A stretch of DNA of 64,000 nt from Chelativorans multitrophicus (GTDB taxonomy: Bacteria; Pseudomonadota; Alphaproteobacteria; Rhizobiales; Rhizobiaceae): positions 558,001-622,000 of the forward strand of contig NZ_JAAAPL010000003.1 in assembly GCF_011317445.1 (NCBI RefSeq), read 5' to 3'. How positions within the stretch are numbered: position 1 is the stretch's first letter; each line of letters opens with the position of its first letter. Below, piece after piece: positions 54,217-62,891 of this stretch. Made by a program: the position numbers and the translations under genes. The notes below the pieces were generated by a model, which saw nothing but the letters and a program-made list of their open reading frames with translations, was not told the DNA's origin and did no database searches.

Positions 54217-55404
54217 TCATTTGTCGCGCATCATCACGATCCGGGCAATCTGGTTCGTTCCCTCCAGGAAATGAAGGGCCTTGGCATCCCGCATCATGCG
54301 TTCAAGTGGGTGATCAACCATGTAGCCATGGCCGCCCAGCTGCTCCATGGCCGAGATCGCCACTCGCATGCACATCTCGGACGCGAAGCATTTCGCCATG
54401 GCCGATAAGCATTCCGTCTCCGGCGCATCCGGATCGCTATCCAGGCGGTAAGCCGTCCGATAAAGGAGAGAACGTGCGGCTTCGATCTGCATGTACATGT
54501 CTGCAAAGGCAAAGCGCGTGGCCTGAAAATCATAGACGGCCCGGCCAAAGGCGCGGCGCTCCTTTGTGTAGGCGAGGGCATAATCCGCGGCGCCGCGAGC
54601 GATTCCGCAGCCAAATGCACCAACCGTGGGCCGGTTTCGATTGAGCACTTTCATGGCCAGCGCGAAGCCGCGTCCCTCGCCGCCACCAAGAATGTGCGAG
54701 GCCGGTATGCGCACATCCTCGAACCGGATTTCGCCGGTTGGCGTGCCGCGCATCCCCAATTTCCGGTCTTTCTTGCCGACGCTGATGCCTTTCCAGCTGG
54801 CGTCGAAGAAAAAGGACGATATAGCGTCCTTGCCTGCCGATACGGGGCCGGTCTTGGCAAGAACTGTGCCGAAGCTCGCCACGGGGCCCGAGGAGATAAA
54901 GGTCTTGGTGCCATTCACCACATAATGATCTCCATCGCGCACCGCCGTCGTGCGAATGGCGCTGACATCGGAGCCCGCGTCGGATTCGCTCATCGCGATG
55001 CAGGTCAGATGCTTGCCTGTCGCAAGTTCGGGCAGGTAGCGACGCCGCATTTCCTCGGTCGAGCCAAGCAAAAGCGGCATGACACCGCCTGCAGTGTTAT
55101 TGCCGGCGAGCCAGGCGGCGGAGGCGGATACCCGGCTGATCTCCTCCCGGACCAGGCACATTTCCGTCACCCGGCCGCCGGCACCGCCGAACTCTTCCGG
55201 CACGGCCAGCTGAATGAGCCCAAGGCGGCCAAACTCCTCGATCAGCTCCCGCGGGAATGCGTCATCCTCATCGATTTGAGCGGCGAGGGGCTTAACCAGG
55301 TTTTCCGCGACGTCACGGGCCATTTCCCGAATGGCGACCTGCTCTGCCGTCAGGAAATCCTCGACCATACCTGCGGCGGGCGCGATCTCGGCCAATTCAT
55401 CCAT
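54217..55404 (-). CDS. Acyl-CoA dehydrogenase
   Basis: A 395-residue flavoprotein from ATG at 55404, overlapping the upstream CoA-transferase gene by 8 bp. Motifs: IAMSESDAGSDVSAIRTTAV and the C-terminal LHFLEGTNQIARIV, in which Glu is the expected catalytic base. GGEGRGFALAMKVLNRNRPT lies before the dimer region. It should desaturate the CoA thioester made by the neighbouring CoA-transferase. Confidence 0.9.
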   Translation of the reverse strand: MDELAEIAPAAGMVEDFLTAEQVAIREMARDVAENLVKPLAAQIDEDDAFPRELIEEFGRLGLIQLAVPEEFGGAGGRVTEMCLVREEISRVSASAAWLAGNNTAGGVMPLLLGSTEEMRRRYLPELATGKHLTCIAMSESDAGSDVSAIRTTAVRDGDHYVVNGTKTFISSGPVASFGTVLAKTGPVSAGKDAISSFFFDASWKGISVGKKDRKLGMRGTPTGEIRFEDVRIPASHILGGGEGRGFALAMKVLNRNRPTVGAFGCGIARGAADYALAYTKERRAFGRAVYDFQATRFAFADMYMQIEAARSLLYRTAYRLDSDPDAPETECLSAMAKCFASEMCMRVAISAMEQLGGHGYMVDHPLERMMRDAKALHFLEGTNQIARIVMMRDK

Positions 55405-56587
55405 GATTGCCTCCTCCCTTGCGCATCTGCTCCTCGAGCAACGCGACTTGGCCATCGGAATATCCCAGATACTCCCTGAGCACATCTCCCGTGTCGGCGC
55501 CGAGGCCAGGCACATAGGGGTGAGGGTAAACGCTGCGGTCGCCGAACTGGAAGGGAGCGGCCGGAATCGTCAGTTCTCCGGCCCCGTCCATCACTCGCGC
55601 GAGAGTGCCGCGTTCATAGAGGTAGGGATCCTGTAAATTTTCCTTCACGGTATAATAGCGCGAAGCCGGGACCTCTCCTGCCACAAGGATGCGCTCGCAT
55701 TCAGCGGCGTCTCGCTCAACCGTCCACTCCTCGATCAGAGTCATCAGCTCTTTCCAATTTGCCACGCGGGCCGCCGGCGTCGAAAAGCGCGGATCGGTGA
55801 TCCATTCAGGGTGACCCATCGCGCGTGCAGTATTCTCGAAATTCTTCGCGCTTACGGGTGCCACGACGACGAACCCGTCGCGCGCCTTGAGGGGTGGGAA
55901 AATACGCCGGTGAACGGGCTGGAACATCGCCTGATGATATTCATAGACCAGTAGGTTCAGCATCACATCGAACATTGCAACGTCGATGGAGGCACCCTCT
56001 CCCGTCTGCTGCTGGCGATAGAGCGCCGAGCTGATGGCGCCGAAAGCCGAGAGGCCGGAAACCACGTCACCCAGGAAAATGCCGGTCGCCGCCGGCCGGT
56101 CGGCACCTTCCTGATAGGCCATCTGTGCCATTTCATAACCGCTCATGGCGTGGAGAATGGGCGCTAGCGCCGGCCGCAGCGCATTGGGTCCTTCCTGGCC
56201 ATAACCCGAAATGGCGCAGTGAATGATGGACGGGTTTACGCTAACGAGCGTATCGTAATCGAGCCCCAGCCTCTTGGCGACGCCAGGGCGCCAGTTCTCG
56301 ACCACCACGTTGCACTTGGCTGCCAGCGCGGTTGCCGCTGCCCGGCCTTCCGGCGTTTTAAGGTTGAGAACGACACTGCGTTTCCCGGCATTGGCCTGAG
56401 CGAACGGGGTTGAATAGCCCGCTCGTACCGGCGGCACGGTGCGCTTGTGATCTCCTTCCGGCGGCTCCACCTTGATGATCTCGGCACCGGCATCCGCCAG
56501 CATCCGCGTGCAATAAGGACCCGCCAGGATGCTAGTGAAGTCGAGCACCTTCACGCCATGGAGGGGTGGGTTGACGCTGGAAGTCAC
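55397..56587 (-). CDS. Family III CoA-transferase (CaiB/BaiF type), paralogue 2
   Basis: A 396-residue CoA-transferase beginning GVKVLDFTSILAGPYCTRML, followed by KVEPPEGDHKRTVPPVRAGY and ATGIFLGDVVSGLSAFGA with the catalytic Asp position. It shares long near-identical stretches with the plus-strand CoA-transferase at 48323-49528 (for example HCAISGYGQEG versus YCAISGYGQEG), so the two arose by duplication or were acquired as related copies. It lies between acyl-CoA dehydrogenase genes in the operon. Confidence 0.9.
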   Translation of the reverse strand: MTSSVNPPLHGVKVLDFTSILAGPYCTRMLADAGAEIIKVEPPEGDHKRTVPPVRAGYSTPFAQANAGKRSVVLNLKTPEGRAAATALAAKCNVVVENWRPGVAKRLGLDYDTLVSVNPSIIHCAISGYGQEGPNALRPALAPILHAMSGYEMAQMAYQEGADRPAATGIFLGDVVSGLSAFGAISSALYRQQQTGEGASIDVAMFDVMLNLLVYEYHQAMFQPVHRRIFPPLKARDGFVVVAPVSAKNFENTARAMGHPEWITDPRFSTPAARVANWKELMTLIEEWTVERDAAECERILVAGEVPASRYYTVKENLQDPYLYERGTLARVMDGAGELTIPAAPFQFGDRSVYPHPYVPGLGADTGDVLREYLGYSDGQVALLEEQMRKGGGNHG

Positions 56588-56638
56588 TGCCTGTTCTCCT
56601 CAAATAACGCACGGGGCGGACGCTTGGACGCAAGTTGC

Positions 56639-57715
56639 CTAGGCATCGATTTCCACCGGCGGGTTTTTTGCCTTGGCGGAAAGGAACGGCCAAATTCCTG
56701 CACCTCCCAGTGCCTTCATGTTCCGGCCGATCCAGCGCTGCCACTCCGCTTCGGTTCCGAATTCCTCGCGCCAGGACCAGATTCGCCGCGTGTTGAGGTG
56801 CAGGGGATACTCATGCGTGAATCCCATCGCACCGTGGATCTGATGGGCGATGGCGGCCACGGTCCCTGTCGCCTCGCCCGTTACCGCCTTGGCGGCAGCG
56901 ATCTCAAAGGTGGCAGGCCCGGCAGCCGAGGCTTCGACCGCGCCATCCACCGCTGCCTGGCACGCTGCCACTTGGCTGGCGAGAACCGCAATCTGCTGCT
57001 GAACCGCCTGGAATTTCGCAAGAGGACGACCGAACTGCTGGCGTGCTTGAGCGTATTCCACCGTTAGGTCACGGATGCGCTCCATTGCGCCGACGGTCTG
57101 GACAGATCGGGCCAGCGCACCGGCGAGATAAAGCTGCGTGGCGGACAGACCTTTTCCCGGCTCCCCGGCGGCGAGCACCTCGGCGCCCATGAAAGTAACG
57201 CGATCGCGCGGTTCGTTGGCGAGATTCATGCCCGCCTTGATCTCCGCCGGACGGCGCAGCACCACGGTTAATGGCCCATCGCAAGTCGCGGCGATCGTGA
57301 CGATGTCTAGATGCCGCCCCCATGGCACCATGTGAAGCGTTCCCCGAACCGTCCACGCGCCGTTGTGGCACACCGCTTCAAGCCGCTCTCCGGAGATCGC
57401 CGGCGCCACTGTCAGAGGAGTCTCCGCGGGGGGCAACCCAGCCGCGGACAGGGCGGTTTCCGCAAGAAACACCTCGGGCAAGGGGAGCGGAAGAGCTTGG
57501 GAGCCGGCGATGCGAAGGATCTCGGCCATCTCGTAGGCTGAAGCGCCAACACCCCCACGATCTTCCGAGGTGTTGGCCAAAACCAGTCCCGTTTCCACGA
57601 GGAGGGCCCAGGCCTCGGTTGAAAAATGCCCCTCCTCACCCGCTTCCTTGAGCGCCGGGGTGCAGATGTCCGAGAACACCCGCGTGGCAGTATTAAGGAG
57701 TAAATTGTCCATCAT
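56639..57715 (-). CDS. Acyl-CoA dehydrogenase, small FadE-like subunit
   Basis: A 358-residue ACAD-family protein. The C-terminal part HQIHGAMGFTHEYPLHLNTR matches one subunit type of the heteromeric acyl-CoA dehydrogenases known from steroid catabolism. No EGT motif with catalytic Glu is visible. It overlaps the next gene (57712-58863) by 4 bp, which suggests the two form an alpha2beta2 enzyme. Such enzymes oxidise bulky, ring-containing acyl-CoAs. Confidence 0.86.
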   Translation of the reverse strand: MMDNLLLNTATRVFSDICTPALKEAGEEGHFSTEAWALLVETGLVLANTSEDRGGVGASAYEMAEILRIAGSQALPLPLPEVFLAETALSAAGLPPAETPLTVAPAISGERLEAVCHNGAWTVRGTLHMVPWGRHLDIVTIAATCDGPLTVVLRRPAEIKAGMNLANEPRDRVTFMGAEVLAAGEPGKGLSATQLYLAGALARSVQTVGAMERIRDLTVEYAQARQQFGRPLAKFQAVQQQIAVLASQVAACQAAVDGAVEASAAGPATFEIAAAKAVTGEATGTVAAIAHQIHGAMGFTHEYPLHLNTRRIWSWREEFGTEAEWQRWIGRNMKALGGAGIWPFLSAKAKNPPVEIDA

Positions 57716-58863
57716 CTCAACCCCAGCCCTCTGGCAATGATGCCGCGCAGGATCTCCTTCGTGCCGCCTTTGATCGTAAGCGCCGGAGCAAACTTCAGCG
57801 CATGGTCGAGCATAGCGGGAAAAGGATCGTCTTCGGGCAAGCGCGCCCGCGCGTCCGCCGGGACCACCTGGCGCAGCACGGCCGGAATCTCCTGATCGAA
57901 ATTTGTCGCAAGGTCCTTCACCAGCGCCGCCTCAACATTGGGGGTGACGCCTTCTTCAAGCATTTGGGCGATGCCGAGCGACATGCGGTGCAATGTCCAG
58001 AACTGGGCGGCCAGCCGGCCGATCGCACATTCGTTCTCAGCGCCCTCCGCAGTACGGTCGACCCCGGCGGCGAAGACGTCGAAAGTGCCAAACCAGCGGT
58101 CCGCGCCCGATCGCTCATAGGCGAGTTCACCTGAAACTTGGTTCCAGCCGTTGCCGATCGTCCCGATCACCGCACTGTCGGGAACGAAGACGTCCTCGAA
58201 GTGCACCTCGTTGAAATCGTGCTCACCGACGAGATTGATGATCGGGCGTACGGAGATTCCTGGCGAGGTCATGTCGACCAGAAACTGGCTGATGCCCTCG
58301 TGCTTGTTCTCTCCCAGTGGGGAGGTCCGCACGAACAGCGTCATGTACTCGGCCTTGTGCGCGATGCTCTGCCAGATTTTCGTCCCCTGCACCCGCCAGC
58401 CACCATCCACCTCAATGGCGCGGCTGCGGATGGAAGCGAGGTCGGAGCCGGAATCCGGCTCGCTTAGTCCGACACAAAAGGAAAGCTCACCGCGTGCAAT
58501 CCGTGGAAGTATGGACGACTTTTGTTCCTCGGTGCCGAATTTCAGGAGGTTCGGGCCGATCTGCCGGTCGCCCACCCAGTGAGCACGCAATGGCATGCCG
58601 GCGGCCAGTAGTTCTTCTGTCACTACGTAACGCTCCATGGCGCTCCGCTCGTGGCCTCCGTAGCGCTTCGGCCAGGTCATTCCGATCCAGCCTTTGGCGC
58701 CAATTTTCATGCTGAGGCTGCGGTCATAGCGCTGCCATCCCCCTGGCCCGATGGTGAAGGATCCCTCCCTTCTTTCGGACTCGATGAAATCGCGGACCTC
58801 CTCGCGGAGAGTTTCAAGCGCGGGTGGGAGCTTTGACGTGTCCAGACGAAAACTGTGCAGCAT
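57712..58863 (-). CDS. Acyl-CoA dehydrogenase, large FadE-like subunit
   Basis: A 383-residue ACAD-family protein: MTWPKRYGGHERSAMERYVV near residue 75, CVGLSEPDSGSDLASIRSRA, and a C-terminal TIKGGTKEILRGIIARGLG, where Gly replaces the usual EGT glutamate. It overlaps its partner gene by 4 bp and follows the FAH gene by 14 bp. The pair fits heteromeric acyl-CoA dehydrogenases; assignment of the catalytic base needs a structure-based alignment. Confidence 0.87.
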   Translation of the reverse strand: MLHSFRLDTSKLPPALETLREEVRDFIESERREGSFTIGPGGWQRYDRSLSMKIGAKGWIGMTWPKRYGGHERSAMERYVVTEELLAAGMPLRAHWVGDRQIGPNLLKFGTEEQKSSILPRIARGELSFCVGLSEPDSGSDLASIRSRAIEVDGGWRVQGTKIWQSIAHKAEYMTLFVRTSPLGENKHEGISQFLVDMTSPGISVRPIINLVGEHDFNEVHFEDVFVPDSAVIGTIGNGWNQVSGELAYERSGADRWFGTFDVFAAGVDRTAEGAENECAIGRLAAQFWTLHRMSLGIAQMLEEGVTPNVEAALVKDLATNFDQEIPAVLRQVVPADARARLPEDDPFPAMLDHALKFAPALTIKGGTKEILRGIIARGLGLR

Positions 58864-58877
58864 CTAGGCCTCTTACC

Positions 58878-59759
58878 TCAATCCTTGATCCACACGGGAT
58901 GGACGGGTCCCTCGCCACGCACCGCATTCAGCCGCATTTCGCCGACACCGGCGATCGTGATGCAAACGGCATCTCCGGGCAGCATCGGGCCTACTCCTGA
59001 CGGCGTTCCCGAGGCAATGATGTCACCCGGCTCAAGTGTCATCACCGAAGAGGCCATCGCGATCATCTCCGGCACGTCCACGATCAGGGCGCGTGTGTTG
59101 GCCTTTTGCCGGACTTCGCCGTTTACCGTCAGCTCAATGTCGATATTGGCCGGGTCAGGTACTTCCTCGGCGGTGACAAGCCAAGGCCCGAGCGGGCAGA
59201 ATGTGTCGTAAGATTTGCGCATCACCCGCTCTTCCTTGCCGCGCACCACGGCGTCGATCAGGCAGGAATAGCCGAAAACATGTTGGAGGGCGTTCTCCCT
59301 CGGGATATTGCGCCCTCGTTTGCCGATGATGACCGCAAGTTCGCTCTCATGATGGACCTCCCGGCCGTCTAGGTTGGGCAGCACGATAGGGTCGGCTGGC
59401 CCGCTCAGGCTCGAATTGGCCTTGAGGAAAAAGCCCTGGCCGGCCGCGGCAAAATTTGAGATCAGGCCCGAGCCGGCCTTCATCTCATCGATATGAGCGT
59501 GATAATTGGCAGGGAAGGCTACCACCTTATTCGGCCATGCGATGGGACATTCGAGCCGCACCGACGCAAGCGGTTTCCCGCCGCCTGCATCCAGCTGGTG
59601 CTGAAATGTCGCACGCAGCCGCTCGAAATTCGCTATCACCTGCACCATGCCGACCGGAGGCCAGGACGCGGGGTCGACCCCAGCCGCCGGCGTCACGTCA
59701 ACGATTCTGTCACCGGACACGACGCCGATGCGTCCTCCGTCGAAACATGCAAGCTTCAT
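58878..59759 (-). CDS. Fumarylacetoacetate hydrolase-family protein (fumaryl- or maleylpyruvate hydrolase)
   Basis: A 293-residue FAH-fold metal hydrolase. The metal-binding EVHHESELAVIIGKRGRNIP carries the paired acidic residues, and MTLEPGDIIASGTPSGVGPM is the conserved C-terminal motif. Next to a gentisate dioxygenase it should cleave the ring-opened product, fumarylpyruvate (or maleylpyruvate directly), to fumarate/maleate and pyruvate. It lies 63 bp after the dioxygenase gene and 14 bp before the acyl-CoA dehydrogenase pair. No maleylpyruvate isomerase is seen in the window. Confidence 0.88.
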   Translation of the reverse strand: MKLACFDGGRIGVVSGDRIVDVTPAAGVDPASWPPVGMVQVIANFERLRATFQHQLDAGGGKPLASVRLECPIAWPNKVVAFPANYHAHIDEMKAGSGLISNFAAAGQGFFLKANSSLSGPADPIVLPNLDGREVHHESELAVIIGKRGRNIPRENALQHVFGYSCLIDAVVRGKEERVMRKSYDTFCPLGPWLVTAEEVPDPANIDIELTVNGEVRQKANTRALIVDVPEMIAMASSVMTLEPGDIIASGTPSGVGPMLPGDAVCITIAGVGEMRLNAVRGEGPVHPVWIKD

Positions 59760-59822
59760 TGCTCCCTCCGAATATTTGCCGCCGGCCTGAGATCAGGCAC
59801 AAAGGGTGGTTTTATTGGCCGC

Positions 59823-60797
59823 TCAGCCGGCGGTACGCAGCCAATTCAGCATCTTCATCACCGGCTCGTCAGTGACGCGCAGCAGGTAGGCCGAACCGCC
59901 GATTGCGGTGTGGGTGAAGGGGCGCCATGAGGGCACCGCGAAGACATCGCCGCGCGACCAACGAAACGGCATTCCATCGATGTCGCTTTCGCCCTCACCC
60001 GAAATGACAGCGAAAATGCTGTTTGCCGTTGTCTGGGCGCGGTCGGTGGTCGCTCCGCCCTCGACTTCCTGGACATAAAGCGCTGTTGAATCGAGGGCCG
60101 GGCCCCCAGAAGGATTGCCAAGCGAGACTTCGCGGACACCTCCTTTCCGCGAGGCCTCGGCAAGCCGCGCCTTTGTGTCCTTCCAGGCAAAGCGCATAGG
60201 CGAGTCGTGCGCGATGTTGGTCGCTTTCTCCACCCCATCGGGGAAATGCTCGAAGAACATCGGCTCAAGCAGCTGCACCAGAGGCGCATCGAGGAAATCG
60301 ATCCAGTATGCGTCGGAATCGCTTCCATTGGCATGGCCGTGCCACAGCCAGTTTGGCCTCAAAAGCACATCGCCCGGCTCCATCAGGAATTTTTGACCCT
60401 GGACGATCGTATAAGTCTCCGGTCCGGTCTCGACGACCAGGCGCAGCGCGTTGGGCGTGTGGCGGTGACTACGCGCCGTTTCATGCCCGCGCACCATCTG
60501 ATAGGCGGCAACCAGCGTGCGCGTGGTGGCATAGGTGTTTCCTGGGATCGGATTGGCCAGGATCAGGTTGCGCCTTTCCGCAAGCTCAGTGCTCACCAGA
60601 TCGCCCGCAATCGACAAAGCCGCGCGAGCGTCCTTGTAGGACCAGTGAGCAGGAACAAAGGTCTTCTTCGGCGCCGGGTAAAGGGAAGGCTCGGGCTTGT
60701 TCCATCCGGGACCCATCTTGACGTCCTTCAGCTTCTCGTAGAGCTGATCAAGAGTGGTCACGCCTGCAAACCGTCCCGGATGCTGCATCTGGGTCAT
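59823..60797 (-). CDS. Gentisate 1,2-dioxygenase
   Basis: Fe(II) bicupin ring-cleaving dioxygenase that opens gentisate to maleylpyruvate. From ATG at 60797, with GGAGGAGAAG directly upstream, it has 324 residues. Iron ligands are in SHRHTPNALRLVVE (His-x-His), followed by GDVLLRPNWLWHGHANGSD with the third His. The second cupin includes GDVFAVPSWRPFTHTAIGGS. It is the first gene of the eight-gene operon. Salicylate or 1-hydroxy-2-naphthoate dioxygenases share the fold, so gentisate is the best but not exclusive call. Confidence 0.9.
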   Translation of the reverse strand: MTQMQHPGRFAGVTTLDQLYEKLKDVKMGPGWNKPEPSLYPAPKKTFVPAHWSYKDARAALSIAGDLVSTELAERRNLILANPIPGNTYATTRTLVAAYQMVRGHETARSHRHTPNALRLVVETGPETYTIVQGQKFLMEPGDVLLRPNWLWHGHANGSDSDAYWIDFLDAPLVQLLEPMFFEHFPDGVEKATNIAHDSPMRFAWKDTKARLAEASRKGGVREVSLGNPSGGPALDSTALYVQEVEGGATTDRAQTTANSIFAVISGEGESDIDGMPFRWSRGDVFAVPSWRPFTHTAIGGSAYLLRVTDEPVMKMLNWLRTAG

Positions 60798-60850
60798 TCC
60801 GCTTCTCCTCCAATGGCTCCCACGAGCCGCGCAACTGTAAACCAATAGAA

Positions 60851-60861
60851 TGGTTCTACCA
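60851..60861. promoter_or_regulatory. GntR/FadR-type operator, site 3
   Basis: TGGTTCTACCA, the reverse complement of site 2, lies 53 bp upstream of the gentisate dioxygenase start. An outer CCAAT/ATTGG pair (60842-60846 and 60861-60865) frames it. It is the only clear symmetric element in this promoter region. Confidence 0.72.
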
Positions 60862-61035
60862 TTGGCTTATAGAGCTTCCACTTCGGTGTTTCAATCCAAA
60901 ATACATTTTACGGAAAGCTGCCGCTGAGGATCCGCCATAGCCAAATGCGGTGACCGCGTCTTGTTGAGTCCGGCGACTGGAACGAACCCAGGTGGGGAAA
61001 GTCGATTCATTGCGAATAACAGCTAGTGGCCAACA

Positions 61036-61279
61036 TTATTTTCCGGCAGCTGTTACAGTTGTTCCGTCCTGAACAGTTTGCAGCAGGTCTTTCTCGCCGA
61101 ACCTCCGGTCCGCTGGCGCGAATAACGCCGCGAACATGTTGCGGTCCTGGGAGTTCCGGACCAACCACCTCCCTACGCAGCAGCGTCAGCGCGCCGTAGT
61201 CGCGGTGGCGCACCTCGAAGTGCTTGACAGCGCCGTCGGCGGGCTGTGGGTCTAACGGACGAATCCAGGTGAGCTCCAT
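61036..61279 (-). pseudogene. Possible frameshifted gene remnant, unknown family
   Basis: A minus-strand frame from ATG at 61279 reads MELTWIRPLDPQPADGAVKH then FEVRHRDYGALTLLRR. After about 61170 sensible protein continues only in the neighbouring frame (RWLVRNSQDRNMFAALFAPA, then DRRFGEKDLLQTVQDGTTVT) to a TAA at 61036. This suggests a small broken gene with one frameshift. I do not recognise it. It lies in the decayed right end of the island. Confidence 0.35.
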
Positions 61280-61393
61280 CTCACATCTTCGCCAAGAGAT
61301 GTGTCCCCTGCACTGGCTGAATTGGACGAAGCGCCTACTGTTCAATGTTAACAATGGCTTTCCATAGCGTGGGATAATGGGCGCTTCCCCGAA

Positions 61394-61678
61394 TTACTGC
61401 GGGCCGATCGGACGCGGAAAGCCGAGGACAATGGAGGTCGCTGTAATCGCAAAACCAAGCAGCGAACCAAAGATAGATGCAGTGGTGCCGTATAGTGTTG
61501 CCCTATTTTCTCGAAGAGGGCACTCCACGACAACCGAGCCTCCGTACTGGAGAAGCCAAACCGCAAATTCCACCGCAACCGAGGCGGCGGCGAGCAGCGC
61601 CTCCACCAATAGGAAGTGTCGTCGCCAAAACCAGGCAAACGGATCGTGGTTGGATAGCCGCTGCGTCTTGCAGAGCAT
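61394..61678 (-). CDS. Small membrane protein or gene fragment, unknown
   Basis: A 94-residue frame with two hydrophobic segments (HFLLVEALLAAASVAVEFAV near residues 21-40 and TASIFGSLLGFAITATSIVL near residues 66-85), ending PIGPQ. The layout looks like the N-terminal half of a two- or four-span membrane protein, and similar small proteins occur in defence or phage regions. Downstream sequence is degraded, so it may be truncated. Confidence 0.4.
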   Translation of the reverse strand: MLCKTQRLSNHDPFAWFWRRHFLLVEALLAAASVAVEFAVWLLQYGGSVVVECPLRENRATLYGTTASIFGSLLGFAITATSIVLGFPRPIGPQ

Positions 61679-61799
61679 TCCCCAATTCTTCCCGGGCTAG
61701 CTGTATTGCCTCAAATGCAGAAGTCGGATCGAGTCCCATTTGACAGAACCGCAAAGCCACATTGCCACCGCCATTTAAACTCGGCCAGACGCAAGAGCG

Positions 61800-62650
61800 C
61801 GTTGCCATCGTTGAACGATTCGGGGCGGTCCCTAGGCTACGAACCTAAGTTCTATGTCGTTGACGGGCAGCACCGTATCCTTGCCCTTATGCGCCTGATC
61901 TAGGACTTCGAGGAAGATCGGTGGTCGAAGTACATGATTCCCTTCACCTGCATGCTCGGCGCGACGGAAGACGAAGAAATGGACCAGTTTTACATCGTCA
62001 ACTCGAAGGCCAAGTCGGTTCGCACCGATCTCGCCTAAGAGCTCCTGTCGCAGCGGGCGCAGACCCCGAAGTGATGGAATCGCTCGTTGAGCGCGGTCGC
62101 GACGGGCAGGTCCATGCCACGAACATCGTTAAGCAGCTGTCGAGAACAGCCCCGTCTGGCGCAACCGCATCCGCTTCGCCGCGATGGAGAAGGGCGATAC
62201 TGTTATGCCGTCTGAGTCTATGGTGTCTTCGCTCAAGCCGGCGCTTAACTCGCCCTACTTCAAGGCGCTCTCGCCTGAGCAGCAGGGTCGATCCTAGACG
62301 CCTACTGGCGTGGCATCAGGAACGTCGTGCCCGAGGCTTTCGATGAACCGTCGGAGTTCTCGGTGCAGAAGGGCATAGGCGTGACCGCGCTCCACATGCT
62401 CCTGATCCAGGTGATCGATATTGCTCGCTCGCGGGGGATGGGGTCACGGAACCCGCGAGCTACGCCAGCATCCTGCGCGGCGCGCTCGAAGAGGTCGAAG
62501 GCGAGAACGCTTCGGGCGATCCCGTCAAGAGCGTCACCTTCTGGCGCGCTGCCCCGCTGGGTGCCGCTGGATCCTGCTCGAGCAGTGCTGGGCGCCGTGT
62601 GCTGGTTGCGAAGATGCAGCAGCGCCTCCTTAAGATCAGCGTGCAGTGAG
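61800..62650 (+). pseudogene. Degraded DGQHR-domain protein gene
   Basis: Protein-like sequence continues across several stops and frameshifts. LGYEPKFYVVDGQHRILALM is followed by an in-frame TAG at 61901, then DFEEDRWSKYMIPFTCMLGA, DEEMDQFYIVNSKAKSVRTD and LA, then a TAA near 62036. Later pieces occur in other frames: MVSSLKPALNSPYFKALSPE and AFDEPSEFSVQKGIGVTALH, then ASYASILRGALEEVEGENAS, ending KMQQRLLKISVQ at 62650. The invariant DGQHR motif identifies the family, whose members include DndB-type proteins of DNA phosphorothioation systems. The gene is clearly dead, and the N-terminus is missing or unreadable. Confidence 0.75.
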
Positions 62651-62657
62651 GTGTGTC

Positions 62658-62891
62658 ATGGCGAAGCGCGCTGAACCCAGTGGCATCATCCTCTCGGCGG
62701 ACGATGCGGCAATCGTGAAGGGGGTGTTGGCCTGTGGCGACCGGCAGCATGATGTTGCTGCATGGTTCGGAGTGAACGGCGGCCGCATTGCGGAAATTGC
62801 CACCGGCTCTCGGTATGATTGGGTCGCGCAGGCTGATGTGGCTGACCTTCCACCTCCCGGCCCTTATCCTGCAGGTCGGGTTGCTCATTGA
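62658..62891 (+). CDS. Small HTH-like protein, probably frameshifted at its C-terminus
   Basis: From ATG at 62658 (GTGAGGTG upstream) the frame gives 77 residues, AEPSGIILSADDAAIVKGVL then ACGDRQHDVAAWFGVNGGRI then AEIATGSR. The region HDVAAWFGVNGGRIAEIAT looks like a helix-turn-helix. After the TGA, sensible sequence goes on in another frame (GLLIDAMAALAAAKAALASA, then EAMIRRSHV, to a TAG at 62967). A frameshift near 62850-62865 probably shortened it. It lies 7 bp after the DGQHR pseudogene. Confidence 0.5.
   Translation: MAKRAEPSGIILSADDAAIVKGVLACGDRQHDVAAWFGVNGGRIAEIATGSRYDWVAQADVADLPPPGPYPAGRVAH

Noticed and set aside
61503-61808. 101-codon minus-strand frame at the right end of the island
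   Set aside because: It overlaps the small membrane frame and the DGQHR pseudogene, and its translation becomes Arg/Gly-rich nonsense.
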